Shown here: positions 38,190-46,720 of the stretch, piece by piece
Numbering within the stretch: position 1 is the stretch's first letter
Layout of the letters: each line of letters begins with the position of its first letter
NCBI RefSeq assembly: GCF_000203815.1
Contig: NW_004457708.1
Span: forward strand, 124,001-188,000
Source: Cavenderia fasciculata
Lineage: Eukaryota > Evosea > Eumycetozoa > Acytosteliales > Cavenderiaceae
Direction of reading: 5' to 3'
Length of the DNA: 64,000 bases
The notes under the pieces: model-generated
The model's database searches: none
Seen by the model: only the letters and a program-made list of their open reading frames with translations
Told to the model about the DNA's origin: nothing
Program-made: the position numbers and the translations under genes

Positions 38190-38428
38190 GCGACAGACAC
38201 CACGACAGACACCACGACAGACACCACGACAGACACCACGACAGGCACCACGACAGAACCCACGACAGGCACCACGACAGACACCACGACAGGCACCACG
38301 ACAGAACCCACGACAGGCACCACGACAGACACCACGACAGACACCACGACAGGCACCACGACAGAACCCACGACAGGCACCACGACAGACACCACGACAG
38401 GCACCACGACAGGCACCACGACAGACCC
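38190..38428 (+). repeat. 12-bp minisatellite next to tRNA-Trp, right
   Basis: About 20 units of CGACAGGCACCA with variants CGACAGACACCA and CGACAGAACCCA; the reverse complement of the array at 35980-36272. Confidence 0.92.
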
Positions 38429-38455
38429 GCAGAAAAAAAAAATGGTAAAAATGAC

Positions 38456-38539
38456 TGACCAGTAAGGGGGTCGAACCCTTGGCCAACAGTTTACTATCTC
38501 TGATTGGAGACTGCTACTCTACCACTGAGCTAACCGGCC
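38456..38539 (-). tRNA. tRNA-Trp (CCA) with 12-base intron, copy 2
   Basis: Exact reverse complement of 35865-35948, including intron and discriminator. Identity of 84 of 84 bases plus the flank shows recent duplication or gene conversion. Confidence 0.95.
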
Positions 38540-38571
38540 AAGTCAACTTGTGACTCATTTAAGAAATATGG

Positions 38572-39764
38572 CTGTTGTACCCCTCAGCCATGCCAAGCAC
38601 CATAGCCAAGGAAAAGTGGAATGTGTACGACCCGACCCCGGGCCAAAAGATCTTAGCAACCGATGACAGAGTGTATCCAATGAATGCACTAGCTGCTCTC
38701 TCCACCATCGTACTACCAAAGGGTCGAGATCTGGTTTGGAAGTATGTAACCAAATGTCTCCCGCTCGTCAGGGGTGACCCAGTCGCCTCCACCTGTGTGT
38801 CGTGTGGCAAAGATGAATCCTCCAAGCATTTGTTCTTCCAATGCAAGGAGACCACGCTGCCAGTGAAGATACTGAAAGAGGTTACTGCTGCCAACAACAT
38901 TCCACCACCAGTTTGGGACATCACCCTCCTCAACCTCAAACAAACTCCAATGACTACAAACTTGGTCGCTGCAACACTAGAACGAATATGGTTCCGACGT
39001 AACGATCTACGTCACCAAAGAGATGAACCATTCACTGAACAATACCTGCGAGCTAGATTGATAAGTGATATGCGACATATTATAAAAGTAAACTGGGACA
39101 AGACGTTAGAATTATGTAATCGATGGCCCTTGGCTCTAATGAACCAAACCGACGAATCAGTAATACATACGATTACAGAACGAATACAAACTATCATCCT
39201 TCGATTCTCCTCCAACTACAACCATCCTACTGTCTACAAGATCGCACTACCTAGTCATTTGGAGAGGTCAAGACTCTGCGTACTCTTCATCTATAATCGT
39301 TCACCCTCAGCTTCATTCCTCTCATCCTCCTCACCACCGTCATCCTCTTCTATTCTCTCTACAACTATCAATAATAATATTAATAATATAATAATTCACT
39401 AAATAATAATAATAATAATTATATCAACTCAGTATTATAGCCTATTGTGCTAGTGAGAAAAAAAAAAAAAAAAAAAAAAAAAAATTAGCGATATCTTTAA
39501 CCAATTTATTTTTAGAACAAACAACAATCCAAAACAATCCAACATGCTTGACACTATACAATAAGATACATGATCAACGTCCATACAACATGTATCATAG
39601 ACATGGACAAACCCCAGAACAAATTAACTTTAATTCTTCTTGAGATAATCTTTATTTCTTGCTGGTCAATTAAAAAGTATAATTAATAAAACTTTGTAAC
39701 TTCTGAGTACTACTCTTCCCGATAGGAGAGAGAACAGGAAAAGAATTACTTTAAAAAAAAAAAC
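38572..39764 (+). mobile_element. 5'-truncated LINE, right arm
   Basis: Begins 33 bases upstream of the tRNA-Trp 5' end. A 275-codon frame (38575-39402) carries the zinc-binding RT C-terminal domain: VYPMNALAALSTIVLPKGRD, CVSCGKDESSKHLFFQC, RIWFRRNDLRHQRDEPF. This is followed by an A-run (39458-39484), the ~190-base tail (39485-39754) and a terminal A-run to 39764. The copy lacks the endonuclease and RT core. The zinc domain frame is intact here, unlike in the left arm. Confidence 0.88.
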
Positions 39765-40146
39765 CTCCATGCCAAGCACCTTTCACTGAACAAAATCTGC
39801 GAGCTAGATTGCTACACGATAGAAAGCCATTTGATATCTCAAATACAATATGCAACACGTAAAGACGAGTGTCCACAATGGGGAGTAAATAGGATGAGAG
39901 TTGAGAGCGGCAGTCGGTTTTGGACGCAACCAAGGCTTAAGGTTTCACCGCAAGTATGGCAATTTCAAGTGTTGTGCCATATTTGCGTAACATGGAATAA
40001 TTATATAAGAAAAAAAAAAAAAAAAAAAAAAAAAATAGCGATATCTTTAACCAATTTATTTTTAGAACAAGCAACAATCCAAAACAATCCAACAATCTTG
40101 GCACTATACAATAAGATACATGATCAACGTCCTTAAAACAGGACTG
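39765..40146 (+). mobile_element. Mosaic LINE/SINE fragment
   Basis: CCATGCCAAGCACC as at 38586, then a scrap of the LINE zinc region (TTCACTGAACAAAATCTGCGAG), then 180 bases of the SINE body (39815-39990, equal to 5100-5240 reversed), an A-run (40009-40035) and the start of the shared tail (to 40130). Probably formed by template switching. Confidence 0.8.
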
Positions 40147-40174
40147 TTGTACCCCTCACTTGTGACTCCCCTCA

Positions 40175-40246
40175 TATTTACTCTGTCTTATTGTTGTCTT
40201 TATCATTTCGTTTCACTTCCATCTCTCTACCACTTGCGCTATTAAT
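40175..40246 (-). repeat. Dispersed tRNA-like sequence, copy 2
   Basis: Minus-strand counterpart of 15897-15976: TAGCGCAAGTGGTAGAGAGAT and AAGACAACAATAAGACAGAG are shared, with a diverged middle. Lies directly beyond the LINE mosaic. Confidence 0.5.
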
Positions 40247-40499
40247 AATAATAATAATATAAATAGTATTTTGTTTCTGATAAGAATTGTTGAGATTAAA
40301 GATTAGATCTTGTGCACATGCACTTAAACTTGAAAGTAGTATTAAATTGAGTAACAATTTGATTCGACTTTTTTTGAATGACCTACATATACTCTTTAGT
40401 TGATCTAAAAATAATTAATACATTATTAAATAGAATATAATATTCTGAACCTACAAAGAGTATATCTATCATTATTAATTGTATCATGATATCATCATT

Positions 40500-40585
40500 T
40501 ATTTATATTTTATTTTAATTTTTTCATTGACCGCAAAAGAAAACCAGATGATCAATCATTTGGTGGAAATATTTCTTGTCTCTTT
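40500..40585 (+). repeat. Short duplicated flank, copy 1
   Basis: TTTATTTTAATTTTTTCAT...AAAACCAGATGATCAATCATTTGGTGGAAA recurs at 43740-43820. It may be a shared promoter of two once-related genes. Confidence 0.7.
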
Positions 40586-40590
40586 AAATA

Positions 40591-41527
40591 ATGATCACTC
40601 CAAATAATATATATTCTTTTGTCATCATAATGTATTCAACTAGTTTGATAGCAACGATCATTTTTATTTTATCAATTCTACTAGTAGAATCAAAATATTT
40701 TTGTAATTTTCATGATAAAAATCCCAACAATCATCAATATATACAAATGATTCAACAAGTGTCGGGCCAACAATTATTTGTGTATACCCCAGATGGGGTT
40801 GCACATCTCAACCCTGATCTTCAATATTTCCAAACAGACCTGGACTTTATGCTTTTTTCTACCTTTACAAAGGAGGGTACCGTTTGGATAATTTGGGCGC
40901 ACATATGAACATGTACCAATATGTAAGAGACCTTTTGAATGGGGCAAACACGCCCGAAATCAAAAATGACCCCTATCGTTTGAGGGCTCAAAGACAAGAT
41001 TATGTTCTATATTTGGAAATTATTACATACAATGGAACTGTTCACCCATATGCAGCCCAAATGGTAACTCAAATGCCACAGGTTCTAAGCAAGGTTTTAT
41101 ACTTGGCCTGTGACAAACAATGAAACAGCTGTTCGTGATGTTCTAGTCGAATTTGATTTGTCATTGAGCCACTATTATAGCGATGTGGTCAACAGTGCCA
41201 AACCATCAACCCTTCCACCACTAGAATTGGTTTATAGTAGTATAGATGAAGGGTCTGAATTGGTTAATATTAGAATGGATCCATTAGTCACCAACCCTCC
41301 CACCATTGCACCACAACCATCAACTCAACCTGTTCAAGACTCTACAAAACCACCAAAAGTTACACTTTCACCCAAAGAAAATGATCAAAGATATAATTAG
41401 AGAAATATTCAAGGAACTTGGTATAATGCCACGTGGTATCGTTCCCAACAGTGTGGCTGCCATGGCTGGATACAAATTGTTTGAAGCAGCCAAAATTAGG
41501 GGGCTCACTGTTAGATTCAGATTGTAA
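40591..41527 (+). pseudogene. Broken gene with N-terminal hydrophobic segment
   Basis: Starts MITPNNIYSFVIIMYS and a hydrophobic stretch (LIATIIFILSILLVE, signal peptide or anchor), then QLFVYTPDGVAHLNPDLQYF. The sequence continues through at least three further overlapping frames (40884-41123, 41110-41400, 41306-41527) that look like successive parts of one protein ending MAGYKLFEAAKIRGL. So at least three frame changes break it. Family not recognised. Confidence 0.5.
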
Positions 41528-42429
41528 ATTAAAGTACAGTTCAATGATTAGTCAATGATATTTCATCTAATTATCAACATACTTAATCCTGGTGCCAAAT
41601 ATAGAAAGTATGCTGGATAAAAATACTAACGACTAAACTATTGTCGGTTAGTCGTCTCGAACAACAAACTATAAAAGACCAATGAAATCAATAAACATTA
41701 ATTCATCTTTTATTACTATAATTAATAATCATTTACAATCTAATCTAAAGTCATTATTACTATCTATATATTCATATATCTATATATTATTATTATTATA
41801 TACCTCTCAAACTAATTATATATTTACCAAGTATCTATATAGTTATTACACTCACCAAGGAAGGTGCTTTATCTGTTTCTAGACAAATATCAAATAGAGT
41901 GTCACAAGGAGCTATCATCAGATTGAAATGTAAATAACAAAGTATTCATTTAAATATTAATTAAAAACAAAAAGAATATTTCTCCAATCAAAAAAAAATT
42001 TATAAATTTATCATCTATATTTTATTTCATTGTAAACAGTCTGTACAAAACTACAATCGAGTTACTATATAATTGTTGATCACCGAAAATAATTTATTTA
42101 TCAAGTCACTTTTAAAAAGGTTGACTGTGATCCCTACTCATTGATCATTTCAAGATCTGATGGGCAATTGATTTATAATTATATTTCTTTGTCTATATTT
42201 GTATAGCAATGGCAAGGTAGAGGGTTAAAACCCAAACCATGTGATCAGACTATTATTAGAGATCGTCCCAATTGATATGATTCATCTATTTGAACCTATT
42301 GTTTTTATCATTTGCACTTGAGTGTATAAATTCTTCCAAGAGTACGTATGTGTCGCTTGCATCGATCGACTGATGCCAATATTGAATCACGTCTACAATT
42401 TTGATTATCCATGATCATCTCACATACGA
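41528..42429. other. Intergenic, nothing recognised
   Basis: Nine hundred AT-rich bases. A 66-codon Tyr/Ile/Leu-rich frame at 41682-41882 reflects the AT-rich repeats and is not called. Confidence 0.4.
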
Positions 42430-42800
42430 ATGAGGGAGGTGGATGATCACGGCGGTGGAGATATGTTGAATATGTTCGAATATGTCACGTATGAAGCCTG
42501 TGCCATGAGTACATGTTACATACGAAATGGACAGCGAGAACACGTAACAGAGTTACCTCGTGATGTCACTACACCAGACAAATACCATTGTACTGCGTGC
42601 GCAGATTCGTTACAAATGAATTGGCTCTCTCGACTCGAACATTGGCAATGTTAATGTTACATACCATAGTCGTGTTGATGAAAGGGCATAGTACGAGTGA
42701 TCTTGTTGATCTGTCGGTTTTACAATCTTTTGTTGATTTAATTCTGATTACTTTACTACATAGAGATACTGGTATGACACCTTTCTGATTAATCACCAAT
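42430..42800. other. Unassigned stretch with short opposing frames
   Basis: Bases 42430-42660 are less AT-rich than the surroundings. A plus frame (74 codons, with CTACADSL) and a minus frame (76 codons) overlap; neither shows a family likeness. Possibly a gene remnant. Confidence 0.25.
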
Positions 42801-42879
42801 TATCTTATCTTTTCTTAATTATACAATAGAAAACAAACAACACAATATTTTTTAATCTTTAAATTTTTTTTTATTTAGT

Positions 42880-43333
42880 CATTTGACTGAAACCTTCCCT
42901 TTTCATATGAATTACATAATCACCACCCTGAATCAGATTTCTATTGTTGATACGAAATGGATAGATGTTGTAAGCACACCATGAAGTCTTGTGGCGTTTT
43001 TCCATAGTATTTGTTGGGTGGATCGAGGATATCCAAATAATCAATGGTCTCTTCAGATTTATCTGATCTAACATCTATAGAGTAGGTACGTGGTGCAAGG
43101 TCTTCAACACTTGAGTTGGATACAAATAGGAATTCATGTTAGTCTCCTCTATTGAAATTCATCTTGTTAACGAGATAGTTGTCATCTTGGCAAGTAGTGT
43201 TTGCTTTGAGTTGCCATGTTGATCCAGACTTGAGATAGAGTTGGAATGAATTGGTCAATGAAATACAAAGACAACAAATGATAATAATAGAAATTAAAAA
43301 TATACTAGTTTTCATATTGTTTGAAAATTTCAC
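42880..43333 (-). pseudogene. Broken gene for a small secreted protein
   Basis: A signal peptide (SIFLISIIIICCLCISLTNS) is followed by FQLYLKSGSTWQLKANTTCQ and NKMNFNRGD, where a stop (43139-43141) interrupts; the same frame continues with HEFLFVSNSSVEDLAPRTYS, and a shift near 42990 leads to INNRNLIQGGDYVIHMKREG and a stop near 42880. One stop and one frameshift therefore break it. The pattern suggests a secreted beta-rich protein; family unknown. Confidence 0.5.
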
Positions 43334-43739
43334 AATTAAACTAAAGTTGAATAATATTTTTGTTTAACAAAAAAAAAAAAAAATAGGTAAATCAATAATT
43401 TAATTCATCATAAATATATATTATATACATAGTAGAGTTGTAGTTTAATATTATCTATATATATATAATCCTCTTATCGTATATAAATTAAAAATATAAT
43501 GATCAAATTTGGATTGGTGGTGGTGGTGTTGTGTGTATGGAGGATAGGGAAAAAAATTTCCCAATCTAGATTGTCCAATCATATATGTCATGTGATGATC
43601 TTACATAACCATATGGTCGTCGTCGTCGTTGCAACTATCATCACAATCAACTATATTTTCAGTATCGAGATTTTATTTTTATTCAGTTTTGTAAGATATA
43701 TAGATGGCAAACACCACCACTATTTTATTACAATCGTCG

Positions 43740-43822
43740 AATTGATCATTTATTTTAATTTTTTCATAGACTCTGTTACAAAAGAAAAACCAGATGATCA
43801 ATCATTTGGTGGAAAATAGATA
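43740..43822 (+). repeat. Short duplicated flank, copy 2
   Basis: See 40500-40585. Here no gene follows within several hundred bases. Confidence 0.7.
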
Positions 43823-44140
43823 AAATAACTTGTCTCTAAAATAATCATCTCCATAATCACACAATAAAACACGTTTACCAAAAAGAGTAAATGATGAACA
43901 ACTAATTTGTTGGTTCTAATATGTCGTGGGAGAGAATACAATGATCTAGCAAGCAAATATTAATTTGGACAATAAATTTTCTAAATACTCTTAACCATTA
44001 AGATCATTGATCAATCTCTCTTTTACAGTAATCTATTAATCTGAATTGTTTATGTTGGTATGGTTGTGCGTGCGAGGGTGTATGTGTATGTGAATGTGTA
44101 TATGCGAGTGTATAGATCACAATAGTGTATACATACATAT
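43823..44140. other. Intergenic with a TG/GTAT-rich patch
   Basis: Contains a GTGTATGTGTATGTGAATGTGTATATGCGAG-type purine/pyrimidine alternation near 44075-44112. No gene. Confidence 0.4.
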
Positions 44141-44149
44141 TTGATGGTA

Positions 44150-44372
44150 ATAACACGATTAAAGAATAACCTAGGGCTCATTGACTGTTGCCAGTCTGCC
44201 ACCTCTACACTCTTTTACAAATCTTACTCCGACCAACTAGTTCCAATTCTACACACAGCGTTCAACCACGCGCTCAACAACCCTCACCTCATCCCATCTA
44301 GATTTAAATTTGGTGTAATTAATACTTTAAAAAAACATACCACATCGTACAAATCCAGGATCAATTGTTTTT
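44150..44372 (+). mobile_element. LINE reverse-transcriptase fragment (start of RT domain)
   Basis: Encodes LVPILHTAFNHALNNPHLIP followed by SRFKFGVINTLKKH, the characteristic opening of L1-type RT domains (helix ahead of the first RT strand). It corresponds to a part missing from the truncated copies at 34.2 and 38.6 kb. The fragment ends in a T-run and is isolated. Confidence 0.7.
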
Positions 44373-45060
44373 TTTTTTTTTACTACTAAGGTGGGTATCC
44401 AGGATCACCACTAGAAATTTTATTTTGTTTAGTTTAATGATTAAATGAGATAACCTTTGTGGCAAAGAGTTATTTGGCCTACAGCGAATCCTACGCCGAT
44501 TCCTATACGTATGGGACCCTTTGGTCACCAGCTATTTACAGTAGAGTCGGGGGATACCTTTGTCCATTTTAGTGAAGTGATTTCATCGCTACGGTCGCCT
44601 CGGTTGGTTGTCTTTACGCTGATTAATTGCATCCATGATTAAATTTGATTAAACTTGATAGAATCCGTGATGTTGACAGGTCTGGTGGCAGTCTTTCAGG
44701 ATCAACATTGCTATTATGGTCTGTCGGGCCATAAAGAGTGACCATTCTCCATTAGCCAGGTACTCGATGAGTGGTATGGTTGATGAGGAACAGAATAAAG
44801 CTAGGTCGAAGCAGAGTTCTAAAACAAAAATGAAAAAAGTCGGGTTTTTTTTGCGCGTGTCCGTTTAAATGATGAGACTTATACGCAAAAAATGGTACTT
44901 TAGTTATTAAGGTAACAGCAACTTAAGTAATGAGTGAAACGAATAATAAGTTGCTGTGCTCTTGCTTCTAGGTTGAGTGGTTTTGTTTATATAAATATAT
45001 AATGATGTATGTTTGAACAGACACAAGAAAAAAAACAACTCCAGATCAATTGGAAAATAT
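44373..45060. other. Unassigned stretch of mixed composition
   Basis: Bases 44450-44830 are clearly less AT-rich than typical intergenic DNA here and hold a 61-codon frame (44457-44642) without family likeness. It may be the remains of an element or gene. Confidence 0.3.
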
Positions 45061-45075
45061 TGGGAAATAAAAGTG

Positions 45076-45148
45076 TGGACCAGAAGGGTATCGATCCCTT
45101 TACCTTTCGTATGCAAAACGAACGCTCTACCATCTGAGCTACAAGCCC
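45076..45148 (-). tRNA. tRNA-Ala (UGC anticodon)
   Basis: Acceptor GGGCTTG with CTGGTCC (one T-T mismatch), carrying the G3-U70 pair that defines tRNA-Ala, and discriminator A73. D stem GCTC/GAGC, anticodon stem TTCGT/ACGAA with loop TTTGCAT giving TGC (complement of 45113-45115), T stem AAGGG/CCCTT. The T loop starts with A instead of T (ATCGATA). No intron. Confidence 0.92.
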
Positions 45149-45215
45149 AATTTTTTGGATGAAGCATAAAACAATTTTGCGGTATTTATACCGCCCGGCC
45201 CGAATGTTTCAGCAT

Positions 45216-45297
45216 TAAAATTAAAAGTATAATTAATCAAACTTTGTAACTTCTGTACTACTCCTCCTATCGATAGGGAATGAATTACTTATAAAAA
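45216..45297 (+). mobile_element. Solo 3' tail of the LINE/SINE family upstream of tRNA-Ala
   Basis: AAAAGTATAATTAATCAAACTTTGTAACTTCT through GAATTACTT and a short A-run. Its 5' edge is about 68 bases upstream of the tRNA 5' end, oriented away from the tRNA as in the other loci. 5' truncated to under 90 bases. Confidence 0.88.
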
Positions 45298-45364
45298 AGC
45301 CCGCCCTTAATACAAAAGAGATTAGTTCAATCAATTGGTAGCTGTACTAGTCATCATCTTACGT

Positions 45365-45860
45365 TAAAACAAATAAATACAAAAATGGCATAAGAGAAGC
45401 ACTCCATTGGACGTCAGACAAGTTGCGCAAAAGGCGTGGACGATGAATCGTTTCCTCGCCGACCCTTCCAACAATCCCAATTCGCCAACCATATACTCGG
45501 CGCCCACGCACGACAAACCATTCACGCCCTACCTTCCAACAGAGTTCAGTAGAATGCCCACGCTCTCAACTTGACCAATCATCGTAGCGTCTATGCTACC
45601 CCATACAAATGAAATTGGCAAAGAAGGAGCAGCGGGAGTTGTGATTGCACTGGGTGTTGGTTTGTTGATATCGCACACCTTGCAATTCTGTGGTTGAAGT
45701 AGATCCAGTTTAGAATGGGAAAATAGTTGTGTTGCAACTACTAGCAGGAGCACTACCAAAAGATGATAAAGTCGTGGAGTTGGAGGTGTTTTAACTCTAA
45801 AATACTTGTTCTCTTGTTTTGTCGATCATTGAAACTTTGATTGTTCATATTGATGTTGAA
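45365..45860. pseudogene. GC-richer coding remnant, strand uncertain
   Basis: Bases 45400-45560 are much GC-richer than the flanks. On the plus strand a frame reads RSTPLDVRQVAQKAWTMNRF...TEFSRMPTLST; on the minus strand a membrane-anchor-like frame reads YFRVKTPPTPRLYHLLVVLL then QNCKVCDINKPTPSA...IDATMIGQ (45529-45830). Neither is complete: the minus one lacks an in-frame ATG and stops. I favour the minus frame for the left-out anchor and Cys-x2-Cys, at low confidence. Confidence 0.3.
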
Positions 45861-45944
45861 TTAACAATCAGATCTGTTTGTATCAAGTTGTTAATGATAT
45901 CAGTGATGACATCATTAAACTATTATTATTTTTGTGGATGCGTT

Positions 45945-46060
45945 GTCTCTTCCCATATTCCATTACCATACTCACCTTGAGCCAAATTATAGTTTTGACA
46001 TTTACCAAGTGACCTAGAATAAATAAATAAATATTAGAATTATTATTATTATTCTTCTTC
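45945..46060 (-). pseudogene. Orphan terminal exon remnant
   Basis: A minus-strand acceptor TTTATTCTAG leads into SLGKCQNYNLAQGEYGNGIW and a TAA near 45930-45945, and a GTAAGA donor lies upstream (about 46080). The upstream exon dissolves into a T-run, so only the last exon of a gene survives. Confidence 0.3.
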
Positions 46061-46720
46061 TTTGATTTTATTCTTACTTTTCGTTGTACAAAAAAAAAAA
46101 AATGAAAGGAGAAACAAAACGATGCTTATCTAAGCATTGATGACACTTGCTCAATTTAGGTGTAATGATGTCAATGAATGGATGGTATCTACTATTAGAT
46201 GCCTCTATATGACACTAACACGACAGAGAATAATATCCAAAACTACTGTTTAGTGTTACTGATAGAGTTGAAGAAACTATCAAAGGAATAGTCACCAGAG
46301 ATTTCTAATTTCTTGTACAAAAATATCAATAAATATTTAATAAATCTTTAGAGTACTACGTATTCGAGAAACTTATATATATTTGTTTATCTGTGTTCTA
46401 TGGGTTTCACGAAAGCGATTTTTTGAATAAAAAACGTGTCACTGGTTGCCAAGAGGTGTTTTGAAATTTCCCTCATCAATTTCCGACCTCCTTTTTTTTA
46501 AAATTTTAAAAAAACAACAAACAAATATTAATTTTTTGTTTTTTTCTGTGATCACACCACTCCCTCATTTTGTTCTTCTCTTCTTTTACCCAACCACACG
46601 GTCGTTCATTCTAAACATTATCATTATTATCGTAGACTGATAATTGTTTTTTTTTTTTATTCTCTCTCTCTTTTTATTATTATTATTATTATTTTTTAAA
46701 AGAAAGAAAGAAAGTAAAAA
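46061..46720. promoter_or_regulatory. Spacer and likely promoter of the LKR/SDH gene
   Basis: AT-rich, with T-runs at 46492 and 46648 and (ATT)n at 46676 close to the ATG, as usual in dictyostelid promoters. No gene. Confidence 0.35.

Larger units (their letters stand above)
38190..39764. repeat. Right arm of the large inverted repeat
   Basis: Minisatellite, tRNA-Trp, 32-base flank and LINE in mirror order to 34206-36272. The non-repeated centre spans about 36.4-38.19 kb. Confidence 0.9.

Noticed and set aside
35980-38428. CRISPR-like array
   Set aside because: Contiguous 12-bp units without spacers, in a eukaryote.
41682-41882. 66-codon Tyr/Ile-rich frame
   Set aside because: AT-repeat composition, no conserved feature.
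43499-43819. 106-codon hydrophobic frame
   Set aside because: Runs through TGGTGGTGG and AT-rich repeats and ends in the duplicated flank; no sign of a real protein.
44450-44830. rRNA or other structured RNA gene, suggested by its mixed base composition
   Set aside because: No conserved rRNA or snRNA segment recognised.
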